From Maribacter polysaccharolyticus (GTDB taxonomy: Bacteria > Bacteroidota > Bacteroidia > Flavobacteriales > Flavobacteriaceae): a stretch of 64,000 bases of DNA. Each line of letters starts with the position of its first letter. Position 1 is the first letter of the stretch. The stretch is from the NCBI RefSeq assembly GCF_028882255.1, contig NZ_JARBUY010000001.1, positions 433,975 through 497,974 on the forward strand. Direction: 5' to 3'. Made by a program: the position numbers and the translations under genes. Below are positions 57,135 through 64,000 of this stretch, piece by piece. The notes under the pieces are model-generated. The model was not told the DNA's origin. It worked only from the letters and a program-made list of their open reading frames with translations, and made no database searches.

Positions 57135-58406
57135 TTAGTTAAACAAAGGCCTTCCGTGCATCATGGCGTTGACCTCTTCCTTCACTTGGGCTACTATTTC
57201 CTCGTTTTCAGCATTGGTAAGTACACGATCGATAAAATCGACAATGACCCCCATTTCATCCTCTTTTAATCCTCTTGTGGTAATCGCTGCGGTACCAAAA
57301 CGAATCCCTGAAGTTACGAACGGTGATTTATCATCAAAAGGCACCATGTTTTTATTTGCGGTAATATCGGCCTTAACCAATATTTTTTCCGCATCCTTCC
57401 CGGTGATATCCTTATTCCGTAAATCGATAAGCATCATATGATTATCCGTTCCACCGGAGATGATATTATAGCCTTTAGCCACAAATGCAGCCGCCATGGC
57501 AGCAGCATTTTTCTTCACTTGCAACATGTACTGTAAATACTCATCGGTCAATGCCTCACCAAAAGCGATGGCCTTTGCGGCAATGATATGTTCCAAAGGA
57601 CCCCCTTGGTTTCCGGGAAAAACGGCTAAATCGAGCAATGCGGACATTTTTCTGAGATTTCCGTTCTTTAATTTGATCCCAAAGGGATTGTCAAAATCCT
57701 CTCCCATCAAAATCAATCCACCTCTTGGCCCCCTTAATGTTTTATGAGTGGTCGTGGTTACGACATGGCAATGGGGAATGGGATCGCTAAGAATGCCCTT
57801 GGCGATCAGACCGGCCGGATGTGCAATATCTGCCATAAGAATGGCACCCACACTATCCGCAATTTCACGAAAACGTTTAAAGTCCATATCCCGAGAATAA
57901 GCAGAGGCCCCGGCAATGATCAAATTGGGTTTTTCCTTCAAGGCAATTTCTTGGATGGCATCATAATTAAGTACACCTGTCTCCGCTTCTACGCCATAAA
58001 AAACAGGGTTGTATAATCTACCTGAGAAATTTACAGGAGAACCATGGGTCAAATGCCCCCCATGTGAAAGGTCAAATCCTAAAATCTTGTCCCCTGGTTT
58101 TAAAAATGCATGAAAAACAGCAGCATTGGCCTGTGAACCGGAATGAGGTTGCACATTGGCATAGGCGGCACCAAATAATTCCTTGGCCCTATCTATAGCG
58201 ATTTGTTCAACTTGATCTACTATTTCGCATCCTCCATAATATCTTTTTCCCGGGTATCCCTCGGCATATTTATTGGTCAACACCGATCCCGCAGCCTCCA
58301 TTACTTGGGGACTTGTAAAGTTTTCAGAGGCAATAAGTTCAATTCCGTTCAATTGCCTTTCTTTTTCGTCTTCTATTAAGTCGAATATAAGTTGATCACG
58401 TAGCAT
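57135..58406 (-). CDS. glyA: Serine hydroxymethyltransferase
   Basis: 423 residues from the ATG at 58406 ([18 protein letters not shown]); the frame is open 12 codons further but this start fits family length. GlyA interconverts serine and glycine with tetrahydrofolate. Landmarks are [46 protein letters not shown] and the PLP lysine in [24 protein letters not shown] -7 element lies 25 bp upstream of the start, and the gene is divergent from fahA. Confidence 0.95.
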   Translation of the reverse strand: MLRDQLIFDLIEDEKERQLNGIELIASENFTSPQVMEAAGSVLTNKYAEGYPGKRYYGGCEIVDQVEQIAIDRAKELFGAAYANVQPHSGSQANAAVFHAFLKPGDKILGFDLSHGGHLTHGSPVNFSGRLYNPVFYGVEAETGVLNYDAIQEIALKEKPNLIIAGASAYSRDMDFKRFREIADSVGAILMADIAHPAGLIAKGILSDPIPHCHVVTTTTHKTLRGPRGGLILMGEDFDNPFGIKLKNGNLRKMSALLDLAVFPGNQGGPLEHIIAAKAIAFGEALTDEYLQYMLQVKKNAAAMAAAFVAKGYNIISGGTDNHMMLIDLRNKDITGKDAEKILVKADITANKNMVPFDDKSPFVTSGIRFGTAAITTRGLKEDEMGVIVDFIDRVLTNAENEEIVAQVKEEVNAMMHGRPLFN

Positions 58407-58431
58407 AGTATCTGTTCTGTTAAATGAATGG

Positions 58432-58439
58432 CAAAAATA
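58432..58439 (-). promoter_or_regulatory. -7 element for glyA
   Basis: TATTTTTG on the minus strand, an exact TAnnTTTG, 26 nt from the ATG at 58406; the -33 part is not obvious. Confidence 0.4.
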
Positions 58440-58450
58440 CAAATTGCCAA

Positions 58451-58479
58451 TTGGTTTTTCATGGAAAATAATATATTTG
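58451..58479 (+). promoter_or_regulatory. Bacteroidota-type promoter for fahA
   Basis: TTG at 58451-58453, an 18-nt spacer and TATATTTG at 58472-58479 (exact TAnnTTTG), 37 nt before the ATG at 58517. Confidence 0.5.
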
Positions 58480-58516
58480 ATTCGGATTTTATCAAATATG
58501 AATTAACAACAGCATT

Positions 58517-59821
58517 ATGCCGATACATACAAATAACCCAAGTAAAAAAACCTGGATACCCACTCCGGAAAATACCGACTTCCCTATACAGAACATCCCT
58601 TTTGGGGTCTTTTTGACACGGGACGACATTATTACGATAGGTACCCGAATAGGTGATACGGCGATCGATTTAGGCGCTATGCACCAATTGGGCTATTTTG
58701 AAGGAATACCCTTGACCGATGATATTTTCCTTCAAGATTCCTTAAATGACTTTATCTCCGACGGTCAAAAAACGTGGAGATTGGTACGTAATCGAATCAG
58801 CGAGGTTTTTGACATTGAAAATGAAACCTTGAAAAATAACGAAAACCATAAGAGCATTATCCTTTTCTCCTTGAATGAAATAGAAATGCAATTACCGGTA
58901 CAAATCGGGGATTATACCGATTTTTACTCCAGTAAAGAACACGCGACCAATGTAGGCACCATGTTTCGTGATCCCGAAAATGCCCTTTATCCCAATTGGT
59001 TGCATATTCCGGTAGGATACCACGGAAGGAGTTCTACGATTATCCCTAGTGGAATCCCAATACACAGGCCCATGGGACAAACTTTTCCCAAAGGTGCGGA
59101 AAAACCGGTATTCGGTCCATCCAAATTGGTCGACTTTGAATTGGAAATGGCCTTTATAACAACGGATGCGAACAAGTTTGGCGAGCCAATCCCCATTGAC
59201 AAGGCCGAAGAACATATTTTCGGTATGGTTTTGTTCAATGACTGGAGCGCCCGTGACATACAAAAATGGGAATATGTTCCCTTAGGCCCTTTTTTGGCCA
59301 AGAGTTTTGCTTCTTCCATTTCCCCTTGGATCATCACCCTTGATGCTTTGGAACCCTTTAGGTGTAAAGGCCCCAAACAGGATCCAAAGCCCTTTCCTTA
59401 TCTTTCTATTGAAGGGGAACACAGTTTCGATATCAATTTACAGGTAGATATTGTTACGGAAGAAGGCATAGCTACCACCGTTACCAACTCCAATTTCAAG
59501 TACCTCTATTGGTCTATGGCCCAACAATTGGCCCACCACACGATAAATGGTTGTGTGGTCAATAGTGGGGATCTGATGGGCAGTGGAACCATTTCGGGGC
59601 CTACACCGGATTCGTATGGCTCAATGCTCGAACTTGCTTGGCAAGGCACCAAGCCCATTCCCTTAAATGACGGGACCGAACGCAAATTCATCGAGGATAA
59701 TGATACCGTGGTTATGCGCGGTTTTTGTGAACGCAACGGACAACGTATCGGTTTTGGGGAGGTATCCACCAAACTGTTACCGGTATTTGAGCCTAAAAAA
59801 CAAAAAAACAATGTGAAATAA
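58517..59821 (+). CDS. fahA: Fumarylacetoacetase
   Basis: 434 residues, full length. The enzyme makes the last cut of tyrosine degradation, fumarylacetoacetate to fumarate and acetoacetate. Family segments are WIPTPENTDFPIQNIPFGVF at the N-terminus, DYTDFYSSKEHATNVG with the metal Asp and catalytic His, HIPVGYHGRSSTIIPSG, FELEMAF, FNDWSARDIQKWEYVPLGPF and GDLMGSGTISG. Other tyrosine-pathway genes (hmgA, hppD) are not in the window. Confidence 0.94.
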   Translation: MPIHTNNPSKKTWIPTPENTDFPIQNIPFGVFLTRDDIITIGTRIGDTAIDLGAMHQLGYFEGIPLTDDIFLQDSLNDFISDGQKTWRLVRNRISEVFDIENETLKNNENHKSIILFSLNEIEMQLPVQIGDYTDFYSSKEHATNVGTMFRDPENALYPNWLHIPVGYHGRSSTIIPSGIPIHRPMGQTFPKGAEKPVFGPSKLVDFELEMAFITTDANKFGEPIPIDKAEEHIFGMVLFNDWSARDIQKWEYVPLGPFLAKSFASSISPWIITLDALEPFRCKGPKQDPKPFPYLSIEGEHSFDINLQVDIVTEEGIATTVTNSNFKYLYWSMAQQLAHHTINGCVVNSGDLMGSGTISGPTPDSYGSMLELAWQGTKPIPLNDGTERKFIEDNDTVVMRGFCERNGQRIGFGEVSTKLLPVFEPKKQKNNVK

Positions 59822-59882
59822 AAGGTTTTTCAACGGGACAATACGATAATTTATCGTTTTACGTTATCTACAAACACAGTTT

Positions 59883-59897
59883 TGGCACAAGTGTTGA
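59883..59897 (+). promoter_or_regulatory. Possible sigma-54 promoter
   Basis: TGGCAC-AAGTG-TTGA: exact -24 element, correct 5-nt spacer and a -12 element TTGA that differs from TTGC by its last base. It lies 33 bp before the lipoprotein ATG at 59930. Confidence 0.45.
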
Positions 59898-59929
59898 AAG
59901 TGTAGCTTAGAACGATAAATTTAAATGTC

Positions 59930-61117
59930 ATGAAGAAACTTTTACTTTTTAGCGGAATATTACTTTTTATGTTATCCTGTGGTGGGGTCAAAAAAACCCA
60001 ACAGGCCATAAACACAGGTAATTACATGAATGCCATTAACAGTGCCGTTCAAAAACTATCCGAGAATAAGAACAAGAAAAGCAATCAATCTTATGTGCTT
60101 ATTTTGGAAGAGGCTTTCCAAAAAAACACGGAAAGGGAATTGGAACAAATTGCTTTTCTAAGGAAAGACGGCAACCCTGCGCATCTTGAAACCATTTATA
60201 AAGGGTACGAAAATCTTAAGCATATCCAGGAAGTCATAAAACCTTTACTCCCTTTATGGGTCAATGATCAAAATAGAAATGCTGAGTTTTCCTTTACCAA
60301 CTATGACAATAAGATCATCGCCACGAAAAACGAACTTTCTTCGTATTTGTATGCCAATGCCCTGAACCTATTGACCAATGCCACCAATAAGTATGATTAC
60401 AGAAAATCGTATGATGATTTCGAATACTTGAATGTAATCAATCCCGGATATGGGGACAGTAAGTCCAAAATGGAAGAAGCCTATCAAAAGGGCCAAGATT
60501 ATGTAAAGGTACATATGATCAATAACACCGATAAGATCATACCCGTTAAACTCGAAGATGAATTATTGGACTTCAACACCTACGGATTGGATAACAAATG
60601 GACGAAATACCATTCCACCCATTTGACCGGTATCGACTATGATTATGATATGCAAATAGAGTTAAGGGAAATAAATATTTCCCCGGAACAGGTGAATGAA
60701 AAGCAGATCATTAAAGAAAAACAAATAATCGACGGGGAAAAATACCTTCTTGATGATGATGGCCATGTGGTAAAGGATAGTTTAGGAAACGAAATAAAAG
60801 TAGATCATTTTAGAACGGTCAAATGCCATTTTTATCAATATACACAATTCAAAACCGCTCAGGTTTCCGGATTGGTTAGCTTTATAGACTTGGATACCCA
60901 ACAACAACTAAATTCGTACCCCCTATCAAGTGAATTTATCTTTGAGCATGTTTACGCCCATTCCGACGGTGACAAAAGGGCTTTGGACAATGATTTGGTT
61001 TCCTTACTTAATCTAGGAGCTGTTCCATTCCCTTCAAACGAAGAAATGGTCTATGATGCCGGTGAAGACCTGAAAAACCGAATAAAAGGTATTATAACCA
61101 CTCACCGATTTAACTGA
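59930..61117 (+). CDS. Lipoprotein of unknown function
   Basis: 395 residues with a lipoprotein signal (FMLSC, Cys17). Residues about 25-200 are helical with a TPR-like pattern (AINTGNYMNAINSAVQKLSE; RKSYDDFEYLNVINPGY). The second half is mixed and beta-rich (VKVHMINNTDKIIPVKLED; QVSGLVSFIDLDTQQQL). No family is recognised, though such lipoproteins occur in Flavobacteriia. A possible sigma-54 promoter precedes it and a terminator follows. Confidence 0.7.
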   Translation: MKKLLLFSGILLFMLSCGGVKKTQQAINTGNYMNAINSAVQKLSENKNKKSNQSYVLILEEAFQKNTERELEQIAFLRKDGNPAHLETIYKGYENLKHIQEVIKPLLPLWVNDQNRNAEFSFTNYDNKIIATKNELSSYLYANALNLLTNATNKYDYRKSYDDFEYLNVINPGYGDSKSKMEEAYQKGQDYVKVHMINNTDKIIPVKLEDELLDFNTYGLDNKWTKYHSTHLTGIDYDYDMQIELREINISPEQVNEKQIIKEKQIIDGEKYLLDDDGHVVKDSLGNEIKVDHFRTVKCHFYQYTQFKTAQVSGLVSFIDLDTQQQLNSYPLSSEFIFEHVYAHSDGDKRALDNDLVSLLNLGAVPFPSNEEMVYDAGEDLKNRIKGIITTHRFN

Positions 61118-61137
61118 TAAAACCGATTTAACCAATA

Positions 61138-61168
61138 TAAAAGCCCTGAATACCTCAGGGCTTTTTTT
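61138..61168. terminator. Bidirectional rho-independent terminator
   Basis: AAAAGCCCTGA, 5-nt loop, TCAGGGCTTTT and further T residues, between the convergent lipoprotein and ytxJ genes. Confidence 0.85.
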
Positions 61169-61562
61169 ATATAAAGGCTTTTAAATCGATGGCGTTTATG
61201 CCTCCATGGGATTCATGGGCCACCACTACCCCATTCCGAATTACCAAAAGTTGGGGCGATTGGTGGGTCACTTGAAATTTATACCCGGTTTCATTGGAAA
61301 CCTCCCTAAAAGCATGAAGATCCAAATAATAAAGATCCATGGTCCCTTCCGGTATATCGTAGCTCCCATTAAAGGTGTTCAACACCATTCTGCTGATTCC
61401 ACAAGTCGTGGAATGCTTAAAGATCACTTGGGTTTTAGCGTTCGATTTTTCCGCTATTTCATCTAACTGATGTACGGAAACCAATGGCTTCCATGGCACT
61501 TTCACCTCTACTTTCCCTGGTTTCCCCTCATTTTTACCAAATAAATCCTTAAATAAACCCAT
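61167..61562 (-). CDS. ytxJ: YtxJ, bacillithiol-system thioredoxin-like protein
   Basis: 131 residues, one thioredoxin-like domain. The active-site segment KHSTTCGISRMVL has a single Cys (monothiol type), as in YtxJ, a proposed bacilliredoxin-like protein. QSPQLLVIRNGVVVAHESHGGI carries the cis-Pro loop. Its presence suggests that the organism uses bacillithiol. It is divergent from clpB. Confidence 0.88.
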   Translation of the reverse strand: MGLFKDLFGKNEGKPGKVEVKVPWKPLVSVHQLDEIAEKSNAKTQVIFKHSTTCGISRMVLNTFNGSYDIPEGTMDLYYLDLHAFREVSNETGYKFQVTHQSPQLLVIRNGVVVAHESHGGINAIDLKAFI

Positions 61563-61723
61563 AATCTTTTTTATCTCTAAGTCGTTCGTAACTCCATTCC
61601 TTACAACTGCCGAAATGTCTCCTTATTCTTTAAATTAAATGCCATTCTGTCTGCTTGTTGTCCTTGGTAAGGTTATTGACATTCATCTTTCAAAAGTAAA
61701 CCTTAACTTAAAAAAAGACACTG

Positions 61724-64000
61724 ATGAACTTCAATAATTTTACCATAAAGTCGCAAGAAGCCGTTCAACTTGCCCAACAGATTGCGCAAGAAATGGGGCA
61801 TCAACAAATTGAGAACGAACACATCTTCAAGGCAATTTCCCAAGTCGATGAAAACGTACTCCCTTTTATTTTAAAGAAACTGAATGTAAATACCGGTCTT
61901 TTAAACCAGATACTTGGGAAAGAGTTGGAAAGTTTTCCGAAAGTATCCGGCGGGGAGATCATGGTATCCCGGGAAGCGGGCAAAAGTTTGAACGAAGCCG
62001 GTAGTATCGCCAAAAAAATGGAAGATGAATATGTTTCCATTGAACATTTATTGTTGGCGATATTCAAATCAAAAAGCAAAATAGCCCAGATCCTTAAAGA
62101 CCAAGGGGTGACCGAAAAAGACCTTAGGGCGGCAATTGACGAACTCCGTAAGGGCGGAAAGGTAACTTCACAGAGTGCCGAGGAGACTTATAATTCCCTG
62201 GAAAAATATGCACGGAACCTAAATCAAATGGCCGACAGTGGCAAACTGGACCCTGTCATAGGCCGTGATGAGGAAATCCGTCGTATTCTGCAGATACTTT
62301 CCAGAAGAACGAAAAACAACCCCATGTTAGTAGGGGAACCCGGCGTTGGTAAGACAGCGATTGCCGAGGGTCTGGCACATAGGATCATTCAAGGTGATAT
62401 TCCTGAAAACCTAAAGGACAAGGTCATTTACTCTTTGGATATGGGTGCATTGATTGCCGGTGCCAAATACAAAGGGGAATTTGAAGAACGATTAAAAGCC
62501 GTCATCAAAGAAGTCACTTCCTCTGATGGCAACATTGTGCTCTTTATCGACGAGATCCACACCTTGGTAGGTGCAGGTGGTGGTCAAGGCGCCATGGATG
62601 CGGCAAATATACTTAAACCGGCATTGGCGAGAGGGGAATTAAGGGCCATAGGGGCAACTACTTTGGATGAGTATCAAAAGTATTTTGAAAAAGACAAGGC
62701 CCTGGAACGAAGGTTCCAAAAGGTCATGGTGGATGAGCCGGATACCGAAAGTGCGATATCCATCTTAAGGGGTATCAAAGAAAAATATGAGGCACATCAC
62801 AAGGTACAGATCAAGGATGAGGCCGTAATAGGTGCCGTAGAACTTTCACAACGCTATATCACCAATAGGTTTTTGCCTGATAAAGCGATCGACCTTATGG
62901 ACGAAGCCGCTGCCAAACTCCGAATGGAAATCAATTCAAAACCGGAGGAATTGGATGTCCTGGACAGAAAGATCATGCAACTAGAGATTGAAATCGAAGC
63001 CATTAAACGGGAAAACGATCAAGCTAAACTAAAGGTTTTGAACATTGACCTGGCTAATATAAAGGAAAAACGCAATGAAATATATGCGAAGTGGGAAAGT
63101 GAAAAAACAGTCGTCGATAGCATACAAAAAGTAAAAAACGATATCGAAAACTTTAAATTGGAGGCAGAACGTGCTGAACGTAGTGGTGATTATGGAAAAG
63201 TAGCTGAATTGCGGTATGGCAAGATCAAAGAAGCCCAAGAAAAATTAAATGCGCTTCAAAAGGAAATGGCCGAACAGCAAAAAGGAACAACCTTGATAAA
63301 AGAAGAGGTTACCTATGAGGATATTGCTGAAGTCGTTGCCAAATGGACAGGCATACCCGTTAACAAAATGCTTCAAAGTGAACGTGAAAAATTACTTAAA
63401 CTTGAGGATGTACTCCACAAACGCGTTGTAGGACAGGAAGAAGCGATACAAGCCGTATCCGATGCCATACGAAGAAGTAGGGCCGGACTCCAAGATGCCA
63501 AAAAACCCATTGGGTCATTCTTGTTCCTAGGGACCACCGGGGTCGGTAAAACCGAACTCGCAAAAACCTTGGCCGCGTACCTATTCGACGATGAAAATGC
63601 GATGACGCGAATAGACATGAGCGAATACCAAGAGCGGCATTCCGTCAGCAGGTTGGTGGGTGCCCCTCCTGGATATGTTGGTTACGACGAAGGAGGCCAA
63701 CTTACCGAGGCCGTGAGAAGAAGACCGTATTCCGTTGTGCTATTGGATGAAATCGAAAAAGCACATCCAGACACCTTCAATATCCTCTTACAGGTTTTGG
63801 ATGAAGGTAGATTAACCGATAACAAAGGTCGTATTGCCGATTTCAAGAATACGATAATCATTATGACCAGTAATATGGGTAGTCACATCATCCAGGAAAA
63901 ATTTGAAAACAACAAGGATATTTACAGTGCTTCAGAGGCCGCCCGTGTTGAGGTGCTCGGATTATTGCGAAAGACGATACGTCCGGAATTCCTCAACAGG
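61724..64000 (+). CDS. clpB: ATP-dependent disaggregase ClpB, 3' end outside window
   Basis: 759 codons are present from the ATG at 61724 and the frame runs off the end. ClpB with DnaK recovers aggregated proteins. Seen in order: N-domain ([20 protein letters not shown]), first AAA+ domain with Walker A GEPGVGKT near residue 205 and [13 protein letters not shown], the coiled M-domain (about 400-525, ending [11 protein letters not shown]), and the second AAA+ domain with GTTGVGKT near 603 (Thr for the usual Pro), [20 protein letters not shown] and LLDEIEKAH. About 100 residues are missing at the C-terminus. No CIRCE-like heat-shock operator is seen upstream. Confidence 0.95.
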   Translation, partial: MNFNNFTIKSQEAVQLAQQIAQEMGHQQIENEHIFKAISQVDENVLPFILKKLNVNTGLLNQILGKELESFPKVSGGEIMVSREAGKSLNEAGSIAKKMEDEYVSIEHLLLAIFKSKSKIAQILKDQGVTEKDLRAAIDELRKGGKVTSQSAEETYNSLEKYARNLNQMADSGKLDPVIGRDEEIRRILQILSRRTKNNPMLVGEPGVGKTAIAEGLAHRIIQGDIPENLKDKVIYSLDMGALIAGAKYKGEFEERLKAVIKEVTSSDGNIVLFIDEIHTLVGAGGGQGAMDAANILKPALARGELRAIGATTLDEYQKYFEKDKALERRFQKVMVDEPDTESAISILRGIKEKYEAHHKVQIKDEAVIGAVELSQRYITNRFLPDKAIDLMDEAAAKLRMEINSKPEELDVLDRKIMQLEIEIEAIKRENDQAKLKVLNIDLANIKEKRNEIYAKWESEKTVVDSIQKVKNDIENFKLEAERAERSGDYGKVAELRYGKIKEAQEKLNALQKEMAEQQKGTTLIKEEVTYEDIAEVVAKWTGIPVNKMLQSEREKLLKLEDVLHKRVVGQEEAIQAVSDAIRRSRAGLQDAKKPIGSFLFLGTTGVGKTELAKTLAAYLFDDENAMTRIDMSEYQERHSVSRLVGAPPGYVGYDEGGQLTEAVRRRPYSVVLLDEIEKAHPDTFNILLQVLDEGRLTDNKGRIADFKNTIIIMTSNMGSHIIQEKFENNKDIYSASEAARVEVLGLLRKTIRPEFLNR

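Overview
The window is a chromosomal segment of a member of the Bacteroidota, most likely a marine Flavobacteriaceae. The evidence is the gene families (YtxJ-type bacillithiol redox protein, fused E1 alpha/beta 2-oxoacid dehydrogenase, YbiT-like ABC-F protein, many short-signal lipoproteins, LytTR and TPR-histidine-kinase regulators), the TTG/TTTG-N18-20-TAnnTTTG promoters typical of Bacteroidota, and a small SRP RNA. No phage, insertion sequence, CRISPR array, rRNA or tRNA was seen. Gene density is high and most genes are housekeeping.

Layout. 1-3.4 kb: tail of a probable M1-type metallopeptidase and a fused 2-oxoacid dehydrogenase E1. 3.4-8.2 kb: M16 protease, DoxX, holA and an orphan HsdR_N nuclease-like protein. 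8.2-14.2 kb: glycosyltransferase, OmpA lipoprotein, YciO-type protein, GH16 glucanase, UvrD/PcrA helicase. 14.2-19.2 kb: a forward run of DsrE, M20 amidohydrolase, FMN glutamate-synthase-like protein, a degenerate OmpA paralogue and an unknown protein, closed by a 13-bp minisatellite. 19.3-24.6 kb: an M1 peptidase/patatin pair on the minus strand, divergent from recG. 24.8-29.3 kb: HMCES-like protein, VOC, pirin, a PAS protein with a Cys pair tail, DUF1080 and an NTF2-like protein. 29.4-32.9 kb: panB-lspA-rluA-DUF4252, then an EamA transporter. 33-41.3 kb: an unknown helical-repeat-like protein, leuA-leuB, a TlpA lipoprotein, pheT and a fasciclin protein. 41.5-48.4 kb: unknown membrane protein and lipoprotein, ABC-F, a CXXC-less thioredoxin-like protein, transaldolase, SDR and the SRP RNA. 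48.6-50.1 kb: glutaminyl cyclase and a thioesterase. 50.1-51.7 kb: a heavily decayed lipoprotein pseudogene. 51.8-55.9 kb: a signalling locus. 57.1-64 kb: glyA, fahA, an unknown lipoprotein with a possible sigma-54 promoter, ytxJ and the start of clpB.

The most unusual locus is 51.8-55.9 kb. A LytTR regulator whose receiver has Asn in place of the phosphoacceptor Asp is followed by two hairpins. Next comes a small secreted protein made of four amino-acid-identical 17-residue repeats, each with CxxC, His, several Asp and a dibasic RR. A strong terminator follows, and then a lipoprotein TPR histidine kinase with its NarL/LuxR-type response regulator. The repeats differ only at synonymous positions. 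Whether the repeat protein is a metal-binding protein, a processed peptide precursor or something else cannot be decided from sequence.
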